Source: Aquisphaera giovannonii
Lineage (GTDB): Bacteria; Planctomycetota; Planctomycetia; Isosphaerales; Isosphaeraceae
Assembly: GCF_008087625.1 (NCBI RefSeq)
Contig: NZ_CP042997.1
Coordinates: forward strand, 9,238,001 to 9,302,000
DNA: 64,000 nt
Direction: 5' to 3'
Position numbers and translations under genes: made by a program. Shown here piece after piece: positions 43,201 to 51,771 of the stretch. Position 1 is the stretch's first letter; each line of letters opens with the position of its first letter. The notes below the pieces were generated by a model, which had not been told where the DNA came from, searched no databases, and was given only the letters and a program-made list of their open reading frames with translations.

Positions 43201-43569
43201 GCCGGCGGCGACCCAGCGCTCCAGGGCGGCGACCTGCCCGGCCGGCAGCGGGCCGTCCGGGGGCATCTTCAGGTCCCCTTCCCCGCGGACGGCCTGGACG
43301 AGCAGACTCTCGCCAGGCTTACCCGGGACGACGGCCGGGCCGGAGTCGCCCCCCTCCAGGATCGCGGCCCGCGCGTCGAGTCGAAGGCCCCCCTTCTGCT
43401 TGGCGGGCCCGTGGCAGCTCGCGCATTTCTCGACCAGGACGGGGCGGACCTCCTTCTCGAAGGCCTCCACGTCCGCGGCCGACTGCCCCCGGGCCGGCCC
43501 GCCCGCGAGGAGGGCGGACAGGGCGGCGATGGCCGCGGCGATCGCGCGTCCGGGGCGTCGATCGGGCAT
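40231..43569 (-). CDS. PSD1/DUF1549-DUF1553 cytochrome c protein
   Basis: A 1112-residue exported protein. Signal peptide (AIAAAIAALSALLAGGPARG), a planctomycete cytochrome c (PSC1-type) domain with the haem motif CASCH at residues 50-54 or so (VEKCASCHGPAKQKGG), DUF1549 (about 150-360, with ARLWLDVARYADTKGYVYDR and a second CARCH motif in VACARCHDHKFDPIPT) and DUF1553 (about 640-1000, ENPLTARVWVNRIWAHHFG, LRQRSNG-like STYRQRSNGSGG). The C-terminal region adds a beta-sandwich. It is the first gene of the catabolic operon and divergent from the GntR gene. Upstream in-frame starts (44295 onward) belong to the opposite gene. Such proteins probably carry electrons outside the cytoplasm while breaking down organic matter. 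Confidence 0.9.
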   Translation of the reverse strand: MPDRRPGRAIAAAIAALSALLAGGPARGQSAADVEAFEKEVRPVLVEKCASCHGPAKQKGGLRLDARAAILEGGDSGPAVVPGKPGESLLVQAVRGEGDLKMPPDGPLPAGQVAALERWVAAGAPWPADASPAAATRAEAWARHWAFRPMAHPEPPTPRDPSWVRTPVDAFVAARRDAAGLPPSPEADRRTLIRRVSYDLTGLPPTPEDVAAFVADPDPAAYEKLVDRLLASGRYGEHWARLWLDVARYADTKGYVYDREERAFVHSSAYRDWVVEAFNRDLPYDRFLLDQIAADQAEPGEPKALAALGFVTLGRRFLGVTHDIIDDRIDVVSRGTMGLTVACARCHDHKFDPIPTADYYSLYGVFMNCTERLVPLGEPAGDRAAREAFEAGLKKRKDALESAVAAARAEASRRIRSRVADYLSAQLDLSRVPADGFDTILYADDIVPASVRRWQAYLAAMARADDPVFRPWRRLAALPEAGFSAAASAALAEPAAPGAPPVNARVAAAFASPPSSMREAAERYGRLFAEVDREWQAALKADPAAKGLADPAAEALRRVLYRPDESPCWIPDEPVASIEAYLDNAEDVKLWPLQGEVDRWLIRDPAAPPYASALVDRAEIREPRVFKRGNAANPGDVVPRRFLRVVAGPDAPAFSKGSGRLELARAIVDPENPLTARVWVNRIWAHHFGAGLVRTPSDFGIRAEPPSHPELLDWLARRLIDGGWSTKAIHRVILLSSTYRQRSNGSGGASDEVARTKDPENRLLWRMNPHRLTFEETRDSLLAVTGELDPRVGGRGEPLFGGPENRRRTLYGLVDRQFLPGVYRTFDFANPDLHIPSRSETTVPQQALFALNHPFPAARARALAAKAPGRDDAAIRALFLAALQREPTAVEASAAGEFLANAAAVPAPATPPESKAWSYGCVSVDPGKGPGKDFRPMPFFDGKGWGGGPSWPDPKLGWARITAEGGHPGDDLGRSVARRWTSPIRGEVAVESTIEHVPDVGDGVRAWVVSGRSGVLKAAVVRAGKVAMDAPAVAVQPGDVIDFVVDIRDGLNSDQHLWAPKVRATRVDAGPAPAGGLWDAARDFRGPAAAGLTPVEQLAQVLLMSNEFLFVD

Positions 43570-43629
43570 GAGGATCCTCCCCTGGGCGGGTGCACGGCCG
43601 CCGGGCGTGGGCCCGTCGCGCCGGGCCGG

Positions 43630-43662
43630 ATTGTAGACAATCGGCCGAGGATCGTCTACACT
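43630..43662. promoter_or_regulatory. Candidate GntR/FCD operator in the divergent promoter
   Basis: ATTGTAGACAAT (43630-43641) is a near-palindrome matching the shape TTGT-N2-ACAA typical for FCD-subfamily sites, and atcgtctacact (43651-43662) is a second half-site; GTAGAC and GTCTAC form an inverted pair 15 bases apart. It lies 60 bp upstream of the PSD1 start and 90 bp upstream of the GntR start, where one regulator could control both transcripts. Confidence 0.5.
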
Positions 43663-43752
43663 CCACCCCTCCTGGCCGGCGGCGGCCCGCGGGGCCGATC
43701 CCCGCCGGCCGGCCCCCCGAGGGCCGGCCCCTGCCCCGCGAGCGCTCCAGCC

Positions 43753-44370
43753 ATGGCGTCCGAAGGCGACGGCCGATTCGAGTCCCCCCTCAGCCGGATG
43801 CTGCGGGAGGACATCCTCACCGGCCGGCTCCAGGCCGGCTCGCGGCTCACCGAGGCCGAGCTCTCCAGCCGGTTCGGCGTCGGCCGCGGCCTGGTCCGCG
43901 AGGCGGTCCAGGCGCTCTCCTCGCAGGGCCTGCTCATCAGCCGGCCCAACCGAGGCGCCGTCGTCGCGCCGGAGGCCCCGCGCGAGATCCGCAACCTCAT
44001 CATACCCATCCGCCGCACGGTCGAGGTCTACGCCCTCCGCCTCGTCTTCGACGAATTGGGCGAGGCCGACTTCGCCGCCTGGAGGCGGATCCTCGACCGC
44101 ATGCGCGGCGCCTGCGCCCGCCGCGACTTCCACGCGATCGCCGAGGCCGACCTCGCCTTCCACCGCCAGCTGCTCGAGCGCGCCGGCCAGCCCGACCTGA
44201 TCGTGATCTGGGAGACCCTCGTCGGCCGGATCCGCTCCCACTTCCGCAAGACCCAGAAGCTCAGCGCCGACGCGATGGAGATCTACGAGGAGCACCGCGC
44301 CATCCTCGAATCCTTCCGCGGCCGCGACCTCGACGCCGCCGTCCGCCTCCTCAAGGAGAAGATCGCCTGA
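43753..44370 (+). CDS. GntR-family FCD-type transcription regulator
   Basis: A 205-residue regulator with an N-terminal winged helix (about 12-75: MLREDILTGRLQAGSRLTEA, LSSRFGVGRGLVREAVQALS, GLLISRPNRGAVVA) and a C-terminal all-helical FCD ligand domain (about 85-200: IPIRRTVEVYALRLVFDE, AIAEADLAFHRQLLERAG, EEHRAILESFRGRD). FCD domains often bind a metal and carboxylate ligands, which fits the sugar-acid-like operon opposite. ATG 43753 starts the protein. It is expected to repress the divergent operon in the absence of ligand; the candidate operator is at 43630-43662. Confidence 0.88.
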   Translation: MASEGDGRFESPLSRMLREDILTGRLQAGSRLTEAELSSRFGVGRGLVREAVQALSSQGLLISRPNRGAVVAPEAPREIRNLIIPIRRTVEVYALRLVFDELGEADFAAWRRILDRMRGACARRDFHAIAEADLAFHRQLLERAGQPDLIVIWETLVGRIRSHFRKTQKLSADAMEIYEEHRAILESFRGRDLDAAVRLLKEKIA

Positions 44371-44455
44371 GCGGCGCCCCGGGCACCGCCGCGATGACCC
44401 GGGCGCCGCGGGACGTTCGCGGATCGCCCGGTCGAATCCCCGATCGCCCGGCCGG

Positions 44456-45565
44456 TCACCCGGAGAAGGCCATGGCCAGCAGCCACCCCGTGACCACGAA
44501 GAAGCCGAAGAGGAGCACGGCGAGGGGCTTCGAAACGTCCCGCCACAGGTAGATGCTGGGCACGATGCTGTACGTCCCCAGCGTCATGGCGAAGAGCATG
44601 ACGAAGCCGGGCGCGACCCCTTCGCCCTGCAGCTGGGACGCGAACATGACGTCCAGCGCGATGGGCACCGGCATGAAGGTCGAGAGCACGCTGGCGACCA
44701 GGAACCGCCACGGCGAGGCCCGGGCGAGGAGGCCATTCCAGGGGACGAGCACCAGCAGGATCGCGGCGGCGAGGCTCGCCAGCAGCATGATCGAGACGGT
44801 CGGCTTCAGCAGCATCCAGGCGTTGCGGGCCATGTCCCCGGCCACCTCCCGCAGGACGGACAGGAACGGCTCGCTGCAGTCCGGGCCCGGCGCCGCGGGC
44901 AGGTCGCACGCCGCCCCCTCGGGGCCGGCGACGACGAGCCGGACCTCATTCCTCCGCTCCAGCCACCCGATCAGGCCGGGGACGACCGCGGTGATGACCA
45001 GGAGCAGGACGAGGTACTTGGCCAGCACCATCGACGGCGGCAGGGCCATGATCGTCATCATCACCACGACCGGGTTGAAATTGGGCGAGCTGAAGAGGAA
45101 CCCCAGCGCCGTCTCGACCCGCCCGTGCCCCCGGGTCACGCCGCAGGCCGCGGGCACGGCGCAATTGGCGCAGACCCCCATCGGCACGCCCACGAGCGCC
45201 CCCTTGATGGAATTCAAATACAGATTCCTGCCGATCTTCATGGGGTAATATCGGAGCGTCGTGTGGAGGAGCGCCCCGAAGGCGACCCCGAACGACATGC
45301 CGATCTTCATGCCGTCGAGCCAGTTGAGCATGGTCGCGGCGATCCGCCACCAGGTCGGATCGCCCGCCCCGGACGCGACCAGCGCGCTCCCGAAGGCCAT
45401 GCTCGCCACCGGCTTGCCGAGGTGCTCGGCCTTCTTGAAGAGCTGCGGGTAGCGCGAGGCGAACCAGAAGAGGCCGAGCAGCGAGAGCATGGCGGCCCCC
45501 AGGATCAGGGGCCGCCAGTGGCATCGGATGCGCGAGGCGCGGAGCGCGGGGTTGGCCGCGGTCAT
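44456..45565 (-). CDS. Permease (ArsP/DUF318-like)
   Basis: A 369-residue integral membrane protein with eight or more helices, split into two halves by a cytosolic loop (WLERRNEVRLVVAGPEGAAC). A conserved cysteine pair lies in GVPMGVCANCAVPAACGVTR after helix four, comparable with the cysteine motif of the ArsP/DUF318 permeases that export organoarsenicals, but the match is partial so the substrate is open. Start ATG 45565 is preceded by a strong purine-rich ribosome site (gggagggagag). It is converging on the GntR gene and has no arsenic-type neighbours. Confidence 0.65.
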   Translation of the reverse strand: MTAANPALRASRIRCHWRPLILGAAMLSLLGLFWFASRYPQLFKKAEHLGKPVASMAFGSALVASGAGDPTWWRIAATMLNWLDGMKIGMSFGVAFGALLHTTLRYYPMKIGRNLYLNSIKGALVGVPMGVCANCAVPAACGVTRGHGRVETALGFLFSSPNFNPVVVMMTIMALPPSMVLAKYLVLLLVITAVVPGLIGWLERRNEVRLVVAGPEGAACDLPAAPGPDCSEPFLSVLREVAGDMARNAWMLLKPTVSIMLLASLAAAILLVLVPWNGLLARASPWRFLVASVLSTFMPVPIALDVMFASQLQGEGVAPGFVMLFAMTLGTYSIVPSIYLWRDVSKPLAVLLFGFFVVTGWLLAMAFSG

Positions 45566-45705
45566 CTCGTTCTCTCCCTCCCTAAGGAATCCGCGGGCGA
45601 TCGAGCCGGAGGCGATGCCGGCCGCCCGACCGGTGCGAGCCCGCCGGGATCGATGGCGCACCGGTCGCGGGCGGCACGCCCGACGTTGCCGCGTGGACCG
45701 GGGGA

Positions 45706-46797
45706 TCAGTAGGCGCCGCCGGAGACGACCTCGCCGCCGCGCAGCGTGATGATCTGGCGGAGCACGACGACGTTGGTCGAGTCCTTGAGGAATCGCACGG
45801 ACCCGTCGCCCATCAGCGCGTTGGCGCCGCCGGGGTGGAACGCGAAGATCTCGTCATTCGCGCCCGCGTTGTTCGCCGAGGTCGGGTTCGGGAAGACGTA
45901 GGCCGTCGTCGCGCAGGCGGGGAGGCCGCGATTGTTGACCTGGCCGGAGACGTTGTAGGCCCCGTCCGGGCAGGCCCACCTCCAGAACCGCCTGTAGAAC
46001 GTCGGCCCGTAGACGTCCCTGAGGACGTTCGGCAGGGCCGGGGAATAGAAGTTCTCCGTGGCCCCGGAGCAATACCGGGCGTCGCGGCCCGCGTCCTCCG
46101 CCACGGCGATGGTGTTGCTCGTGCCGTCGGTGATCTCGGCGATCCTGGTGCGGTGGGCCTTGAGCATCCCGTCGGTCCAGGTGGTGCGGTTCCGATACGG
46201 CGTGATCGGCGACGACGCCAGCAGTCCCGTCCTCCCCTCGGGATCGATGTCGGTGCTGCACGTCGCCCCGTAATCCTGATACGCGTAGCCGATCCCGGTC
46301 GCCTGGGACATGGCGTCGTACGGGTCGATGGCGTCGCGATACGGGTCGCCCTGCCGCGCGGTGCTCGGGCAGAGGAACGCCGAGATGATGGTCGTGGAGG
46401 CGGTGAAATTGGCCCCCGAGACGTGGTTGTAATCGAGCGAGAAGTTCATGGAATCGAAGACGGCCTTCTGCTCCATGAACTGGAGGATCCGCGGCATCAG
46501 GCCCACGCCGTCCGCGAAGAGGTTGCCCGGCACCGGGCCGTCGTAGGCCGAGCCCTGGCCCGCGGGCGGGAAGCAACCATTGGCGCTCTCGTAATTGTGC
46601 AGCGCGAGCCCCATCTGCTTGAGGTTGTTCGTGCACTGGGCACGCCGCGCCGCCTCCCGGGCGGACTGCACGGCCGGCAGCAGCAGGGCGATGAGGACCG
46701 CGATGATCGCGATCACCACCAGGAGCTCGATCAGGGTGAAGCCGATTCGCCGGCCCGCCCGCCGGATTCGTCCGTCGATCATGGAATAAACCCTCAT
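45706..46797 (-). CDS. DUF1559 pilin-like secreted protein
   Basis: A 363-residue protein with a type IV pilin-like prepilin leader ([20 protein letters not shown]), the DUF1559 domain following ([37 protein letters not shown]) and the C-terminal H-x-GG-x-N motif segment ([20 protein letters not shown]) diagnostic for the family. It is one of the many DUF1559 paralogues of planctomycetes, thought to form pseudopili. It precedes the regulatory-like lipoprotein gene at 46853-47338 in the common arrangement of a DUF1559 gene with a carboxypeptidase-regulatory-like partner, here reading lipoprotein first. Confidence 0.92.
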   Translation of the reverse strand: MRVYSMIDGRIRRAGRRIGFTLIELLVVIAIIAVLIALLLPAVQSAREAARRAQCTNNLKQMGLALHNYESANGCFPPAGQGSAYDGPVPGNLFADGVGLMPRILQFMEQKAVFDSMNFSLDYNHVSGANFTASTTIISAFLCPSTARQGDPYRDAIDPYDAMSQATGIGYAYQDYGATCSTDIDPEGRTGLLASSPITPYRNRTTWTDGMLKAHRTRIAEITDGTSNTIAVAEDAGRDARYCSGATENFYSPALPNVLRDVYGPTFYRRFWRWACPDGAYNVSGQVNNRGLPACATTAYVFPNPTSANNAGANDEIFAFHPGGANALMGDGSVRFLKDSTNVVVLRQIITLRGGEVVSGGAY

Positions 46798-46852
46798 GTG
46801 AGAAATCGTCGCGATTGCGGAGCAGGTCGGGCCGCCTCGCCGGGGGGCCGGC

Positions 46853-47338
46853 TCACTTCAGGCGGAACGGATCGAGGGCCTCGACTCCCGCCTTGATGGT
46901 GACCTCGATCCCGGACGTGTCCTCGTCCATGTAACGGCTCGGGATCCTGGCCTTGGGATCGAGCTTCGTGACGCCCTCTCCCGTCGCGAACGGCTCGATC
47001 CGCACGCGATATCGCCCCTCGGCGATCCCGTCGTCCGGCGCCTCCGTCGTGAGCCGGAAGGTGCCGTCCTGTTGCAGGGCCCCGACGGCCTGTCGACCCG
47101 TCGTCCCCTGCGGGACGAACGTGACCAGGCCGCCCGGGACCGGCCTCCCGTCGGCCAGGACGACCGAGCCGTGCACGGGATGCGTGGCGACCGCCTCCCC
47201 GCGGTCGCTCGCGCGACACCCCGCGAGCATCACGGCGAGCGTCAGCACGCCGATCCCGCGGGGACGCAGCAGGATGGCGGGTGCGGGTGCCCGGGGGCGC
47301 AGCCCGGCCGCCTTCACCATGCAAATATGGGAATCCAT
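46853..47338 (-). CDS. Carboxypeptidase-regulatory-like lipoprotein
   Basis: A 161-residue lipoprotein. The leader ends in [10 protein letters not shown] with Cys as the lipidation site, followed by [40 protein letters not shown] and GTFRLTTE, a beta-sandwich of the transthyretin-like type. These proteins occur next to DUF1559 genes throughout planctomycetes. I use ATG 47338 ([13 protein letters not shown]); ATG 47320 is an alternative and would give a shorter n-region. Reads into the DUF1559 gene 55 bp away. Confidence 0.8.
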   Translation of the reverse strand: MDSHICMVKAAGLRPRAPAPAILLRPRGIGVLTLAVMLAGCRASDRGEAVATHPVHGSVVLADGRPVPGGLVTFVPQGTTGRQAVGALQQDGTFRLTTEAPDDGIAEGRYRVRIEPFATGEGVTKLDPKARIPSRYMDEDTSGIEVTIKAGVEALDPFRLK

Positions 47339-47547
47339 GGAAATCTCTGTCGATGATTCGGGCACGAGGGGATGATCGACGCGCTCCGCGTCGATCCCGG
47401 CTTCACGGATCCGGCGCACGGGCCTGCGCGGGGGCTCCTCCCGGGCGCGCGATCGCGCCTCCGAAGCAAGCGCAGTCGCGTCCCGGACGGACGGCTTCGC
47501 AGCCGATCAGGCGATCTTGATGGGAGTCCCCGTGGCGGGATTCCCGA

Positions 47548-47997
47548 TCAGCGGCCGGGCCGCGGTCGCGGCGGGCGATCGATGCCGCCCTCACGGATGG
47601 GGGGCGGCGGCATGGGGGAGGAGGCCTTCGAGAAGACCCCCTTCGTCATCCCCGCGAGCGGGCCGGGGGTGTCGTGGCAGGCAGGGTCATTCTGTCCCGA
47701 GACCGAGGGCCCCGGCAATTCCGACGTCCCCGATCGCCTGGAGCATGACGGCCCGGAACAAGGGGAGGTAGGAGACTTCTCGGGACGAGAGCGTCCGGAG
47801 TCGAGGAGCGCCCCATCGGGATGCCCCGACGGTTCGGGAAGGATCAGGAGCGCAGCGTACGTGTCGACCGCTCGAGCCGGCAGGTGGTCCCCGCACGATG
47901 CCGAAGCCCGCGGGGTGGCCATGCCGCCGATCGCGAGCAACACGCCGATCGCGGCGAGCTCGCGAAGGAGCCGGAGGCCTGATGCGGGATGAGGCAT
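47548..47997 (-). CDS. Secreted CxGPxC small protein
   Basis: A 149-residue protein with a signal peptide (ELAAIGVLLAIGGMATPRASA), an SCGDHLPARAVD segment directly after the cleavage site and a PCSGPSCSRR motif in the middle, followed by a Pro/Gly-rich tail. I have seen the SCGD...CxGPxCS combination in other planctomycete secreted proteins, from memory only. The frame continues upstream through the DUF4091 gene in the wrong register; ATG 47997 opens the signal peptide. A GTG at 48009 is an alternative. Function unknown. Confidence 0.55.
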   Translation of the reverse strand: MPHPASGLRLLRELAAIGVLLAIGGMATPRASASCGDHLPARAVDTYAALLILPEPSGHPDGALLDSGRSRPEKSPTSPCSGPSCSRRSGTSELPGPSVSGQNDPACHDTPGPLAGMTKGVFSKASSPMPPPPIREGGIDRPPRPRPGR

Positions 47998-48233
47998 GGA
48001 GATGCGCACGGGGATTGAAAAGACCGCAAAAGTGGATGGCAAAACCTTACAATCATCCCCGAAGTGAGTCAAGCGTCTGCCGCCGGTTCCGGTGATGGCC
48101 TGCTGGCCTGCTTGATCCGTCCCTGCCGTCCGGCCGCCGGGCTTCCATGCCATCGCCGGAGCGGGCTCGCCTCCCGCCGCATCGAGGGGAAGTCTCCCCT
48201 GCCGGCCCTCGCGCATCGCGGCCCGGCGAGGCC

Positions 48234-49994
48234 TCACGGCACGGCGGCGGCCTTCGGGCCCAGGAGGACGCGGTCCACGGCACGCCGGAGCCAGTCCTCC
48301 GACTTGGGGAAGTCGGCGTACGATCGGATGTCGGAAAGGATCGCGTCGTCGGGCTTCACGCCCGCGGCCTGGAGGACGGCCATGTCCTGGAGCGACTCGG
48401 CGAAGACCTCCCAGCGGATCGAGTCGATGGGGCCGTCCTCGCCGGGGTAGATCAGGAACGGGTCGCCGAACGGGATCCCCGGCCACGATCCGTTGGAGGC
48501 GTCGTGGAACGGGTCGCCGATCTCCTCCCTCTCCATCTTGTGCCAGTAGTTGAAGCCCCAGTGGAGGAAGCCCTTCGCCCCCAGCCGGTGGAACAGCCAG
48601 CCCGACATGCGGACCTTGACCAGCGGCGTGTCCAGGAAGCGGTTCAGCCACGGGCCGCTCGGGGCGCAGCAGTAGTAGACCCAGTGGGGGATCTTGGCGT
48701 CGATGTAGGCCTGCGCGGCGTTCACCATGGGGATCGGGATGTCGGTGAGTCCCTGGCGGCCGTACTCGATGTTGCTCAGGGCGTCCATGATCCTCCCGGT
48801 CATCCAGGGCGCCTTCTCGCGGAGGATCGCCCGGGCCCGCCTGTAGTTCTCGATGTGGCGGCCGTCGCCGGGCTCGTCCGAGAGGTGGAAATACGAGTGC
48901 TCGAGCAGGCCTTCGGCCTTCAGGAAGGCGTGGAACTCCGGGAGGAACTGGTCGAGGAAGTTCAGGAACGTGTCCGAGAACCCGCCGATGTCCGGGGGCC
49001 AGAGCATGACGAACTCGTCCCCCTTCCTCGCGTAGACGCGGACGGGGTTCTCCGCGCCCCAGTAGATCCAGAGGTGCGACCACTCGAACTCCCGGAAGCC
49101 GATCTCGCGGCACATGGCGAGGAACCGCCTCGTCCGGGTCCAGTCGAAGCGATACGTGCCGGGCGAGGTCTCCTCCACGTCCAGGAGCTGGCAGGGCCGG
49201 CGGAACGGCTCGCGGCGCGCGACCAGCAGCGGCACCGGCATGACGTCCGAGCCGTGGTCCCACATGTCCCGGAGCTGGGCCCTCGTCAGCTCCCACCATC
49301 GCTCGTCGAACCGGCCGGTCTGGTAGTAGTCCCAGGTCGCCTCCCCGCGCCACCAGTGGATGACCGGGAAGTCGCGACGACGCCCGACCACCAGCTCGGC
49401 GACATTCAGGTTGGCGTCCATCTCGCCCGCGTCGGCCGCTCCCCAGGGGGTGACCCGGACCTTGACGGGCCTGGGCCCGGGCCTCGCGTCGGCCGGGATC
49501 ATGAGGGAGACCCAGAACGAGCGCGTCTCCCTCGGCCCGAGGAGGGCCTTCGTCTCCGGATAGAGCGGGTCCGGGACGAGCCCCGGCCCGTGCTCGACCC
49601 CTTCCAGCTCCGCGGGGTCGGTCCCGGGCGTGAAGTGCGGCAGCGGCACGAGCCCCACCAGCCGCACGCGAGGCTTCAGCTCGTCCGCCCCGACCACGGC
49701 ACAATCGAAGCCGATGGGGTGGATGCTCTCGTTGCGGACGCACACCTGGAACGAGGCCCGCCCCGCCCGGGGCGCGGTCAGCGACAGGCTCGCGTTCCCG
49801 GGCGTCGTCGCCGGATAGACGCGGCGGAGCGAGCCCTCCAGCCAGTACGCGACCTCCGCCCCGTCCTTGCCGATCCGGGCCCGGATGGCCGGCCGGTGCG
49901 ACGCCGAGGGAACGCCCGCACGGCTCGCATCCGGATCCAGGAAGACGACCGCCGCCAGGGCAATCATCGGGCCGCCGCACGCTCGCAGTCGCAT
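48234..49994 (-). CDS. Secreted DUF4091 protein (glycoside-hydrolase-like)
   Basis: A 586-residue exported protein. The start ATG 49994 opens a signal peptide (ACGGPMIALAAVVFLDPDAS RAG), followed by a beta-sandwich (about 30-200) and a TIM-barrel-like region (200-560) with MWDHGSDVMPVPLLVARREP, FHLSDEPGDGRHIENYRRA and HRLGAKGFLHWGFNYWH, features of DUF4091 proteins. The DEP motif and GFLHWGFN segment suggest a glycan-acting enzyme, but DUF4091 has no assigned catalytic role that I can apply. It is monocistronic as far as the sequence shows. Confidence 0.8.
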   Translation of the reverse strand: MRLRACGGPMIALAAVVFLDPDASRAGVPSASHRPAIRARIGKDGAEVAYWLEGSLRRVYPATTPGNASLSLTAPRAGRASFQVCVRNESIHPIGFDCAVVGADELKPRVRLVGLVPLPHFTPGTDPAELEGVEHGPGLVPDPLYPETKALLGPRETRSFWVSLMIPADARPGPRPVKVRVTPWGAADAGEMDANLNVAELVVGRRRDFPVIHWWRGEATWDYYQTGRFDERWWELTRAQLRDMWDHGSDVMPVPLLVARREPFRRPCQLLDVEETSPGTYRFDWTRTRRFLAMCREIGFREFEWSHLWIYWGAENPVRVYARKGDEFVMLWPPDIGGFSDTFLNFLDQFLPEFHAFLKAEGLLEHSYFHLSDEPGDGRHIENYRRARAILREKAPWMTGRIMDALSNIEYGRQGLTDIPIPMVNAAQAYIDAKIPHWVYYCCAPSGPWLNRFLDTPLVKVRMSGWLFHRLGAKGFLHWGFNYWHKMEREEIGDPFHDASNGSWPGIPFGDPFLIYPGEDGPIDSIRWEVFAESLQDMAVLQAAGVKPDDAILSDIRSYADFPKSEDWLRRAVDRVLLGPKAAAVP

Positions 49995-50437
49995 GGATAT
50001 CCCTCCTCCTCGTCCCTCCGCGTCAGCCCGGAGGGTAGGCGCCATTCGCGCCATCGCCGCCGGCGAGCGGCCATGAATGCGGGCTTCGAATGACCGCGAT
50101 TCGGTCATGGGTCGCGAGGCTCGACGCGCCGCAGCGGTGCCGCCGCGGGTGCCATCCTGCCAGACGAGGGGCCGAAAACAAGGCCCGCCCCTCGATCCAA
50201 CGGGGATCGGACCGACTCGCATCGCCCAGCCGACATGAGACTCGGCCGCGGCGACCCGCACACGCCGGCGCGGGACGTGCGGGAGTGCGAAGCGGCCATC
50301 CGCATCTGGCACGTCACCTGCGTTGATCCCCCGGGCACGCACGGAGCACCCGGGATTGGTGTCGCGTCTCGCCAAGCAGCGGGGAGCAGCAACGTCGGGC
50401 GAGGCTCCGCACCCGACAGGACCCAGGGGGAGCCGAC
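49995..50437. other. Divergent intergenic region without recognised features
   Basis: About 440 bp between the divergent DUF4091 and hydrolase genes. Short open frames on both strands have no domain or good start. I see no repeat family member, hairpin or operator. Confidence 0.4.
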
Positions 50438-51706
50438 ATGCCCTTCATGCCTTTCCATATCCTGACGATCTGGCTCAGGGGGTTGCTCGCGATCGCGCTG
50501 ATCGGCGCCGGCGCGTACCTCCTCAAATTCTGGTACGACCACCGATACGTCGAGGTCCGGGTCGATCGCCCGGCCGCCGAGGTCCGGGTCGATCCTTCGA
50601 CGTCCGAGGACCGGGCCGATCCCCGGACGCCCGCCCCGGTCGTCGTCCGGCGTGAGCCCTGGCAGTTTGGCGCCAATCGGGAGACCGCGGCCCTTCTGGG
50701 CGGCCTGGCGCTGGTCGCCCTGTCGATCGGCGGCGGGTCGATCTCGTACCCTCTCCTGCGCAGGGCCGGGGGCGCGGAGGACGATCCCGACGCCTCGCCC
50801 CGGGGCGAGGTCCGGCGCCACCGTCGTCCGGACGGGACCGATCTGCACGTGGAGCTGTACGGCCCCGAGGACGGGCCGACGATCGTCCTGACGCACGGCT
50901 GGGGGCTCGATAGCCGCGAGTGGAACTACGCCAAGCGGCACCTGGCCACGGGCCACCGCCTGATTGCCTGGGACCTGCCGGGCCTGGGCCGCTCCTCGCA
51001 GCCGGCGGACCGCGACTACAGCCTGGAGAAGCTGGCACGCGACCTCGACGCCGTGGTCGGCCTGGCCGGGGGCCGGCCGGTGACCCTCGTCGGCCACAGC
51101 ATCGGCGGGATGATCAACCTCACCTACTGCCGGCTCTTCCCGGAGGCGCTCGGGACGCGGGTCTCGGGCCTGATCCAGGTCCACACCACCTACACCAACC
51201 CCGTCCGGACCACCGGCGGCGCCGCCTTCTACACGGCGGTGCAGAAGCCGCTGATCGAGCCGCTCCTGCACCTGACGATCGCCCTGGACCCGCTCGCCTG
51301 GCTCTTGAATGCGCTGAGCTGGCTGAACGGCTCGGCGCACCGGTCCACCGAGCGGAGCTCCTTCTCGGGCCGGGAGACCCGGGGGCAGCTCAACTTCATG
51401 GCCCGCTACACGGTGAAGGACCGGCCGGCCGTCCTGGCGAGGGGCATGCTGGGGATGCTCCGATACGACGCCACGGAGACCCTCGGCACGATCCCCGTCC
51501 CGGCCCTGATCGTCGCCGGGGACCGCGACCGGGTCACCCTGACGAGCGCGAGCGTCACGATGGCCAACACCATCCCCAGGGCGACCCTGCTCCAGCTCGA
51601 GCCGGCCAGGCACGGCGGCCATTTCGAGCACCATGCCCGCTTCGCCGAGGCCGTCCGGGCGTTCGTCGCCGCGTCGGCCGAGGCCCCGCGGCTGCAGCCT
51701 TCGTGA
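50438..51706 (+). CDS. Membrane-anchored alpha/beta hydrolase
   Basis: A 422-residue enzyme with two N-terminal membrane helices (ILTIWLRGLLAIALIGAGAY and TAALLGGLALVALSIGGGS) around a Val/Arg/Asp-rich loop that contains repeated EVRVD units, then an alpha/beta hydrolase domain (about 120-410). The oxyanion region is LTHGWGLDSREW, the nucleophile Ser is in LVGHSIGGMINL, the acid is Asp in VAGDRDRVTL and the His is in RHGGHFEHHARF. The ATG at 50438 lies five bases after agggggag. Substrate unknown; esterase or peptidase-like activity is possible. Confidence 0.85.
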   Translation: MPFMPFHILTIWLRGLLAIALIGAGAYLLKFWYDHRYVEVRVDRPAAEVRVDPSTSEDRADPRTPAPVVVRREPWQFGANRETAALLGGLALVALSIGGGSISYPLLRRAGGAEDDPDASPRGEVRRHRRPDGTDLHVELYGPEDGPTIVLTHGWGLDSREWNYAKRHLATGHRLIAWDLPGLGRSSQPADRDYSLEKLARDLDAVVGLAGGRPVTLVGHSIGGMINLTYCRLFPEALGTRVSGLIQVHTTYTNPVRTTGGAAFYTAVQKPLIEPLLHLTIALDPLAWLLNALSWLNGSAHRSTERSSFSGRETRGQLNFMARYTVKDRPAVLARGMLGMLRYDATETLGTIPVPALIVAGDRDRVTLTSASVTMANTIPRATLLQLEPARHGGHFEHHARFAEAVRAFVAASAEAPRLQPS

Positions 51707-51771
51707 GCCCTGCCCGCAGGGGGCGGGAGAGATTCGCAGGGAGCACCGCCGGGGAGGTCCCGTCCCTCCCG

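Noticed and set aside
44371-45565. Permease considered as an arsenic-resistance locus
   Set aside because: The cysteine motif is only partly like ArsP, and no arsR, arsM or arsenate reductase gene is adjacent.
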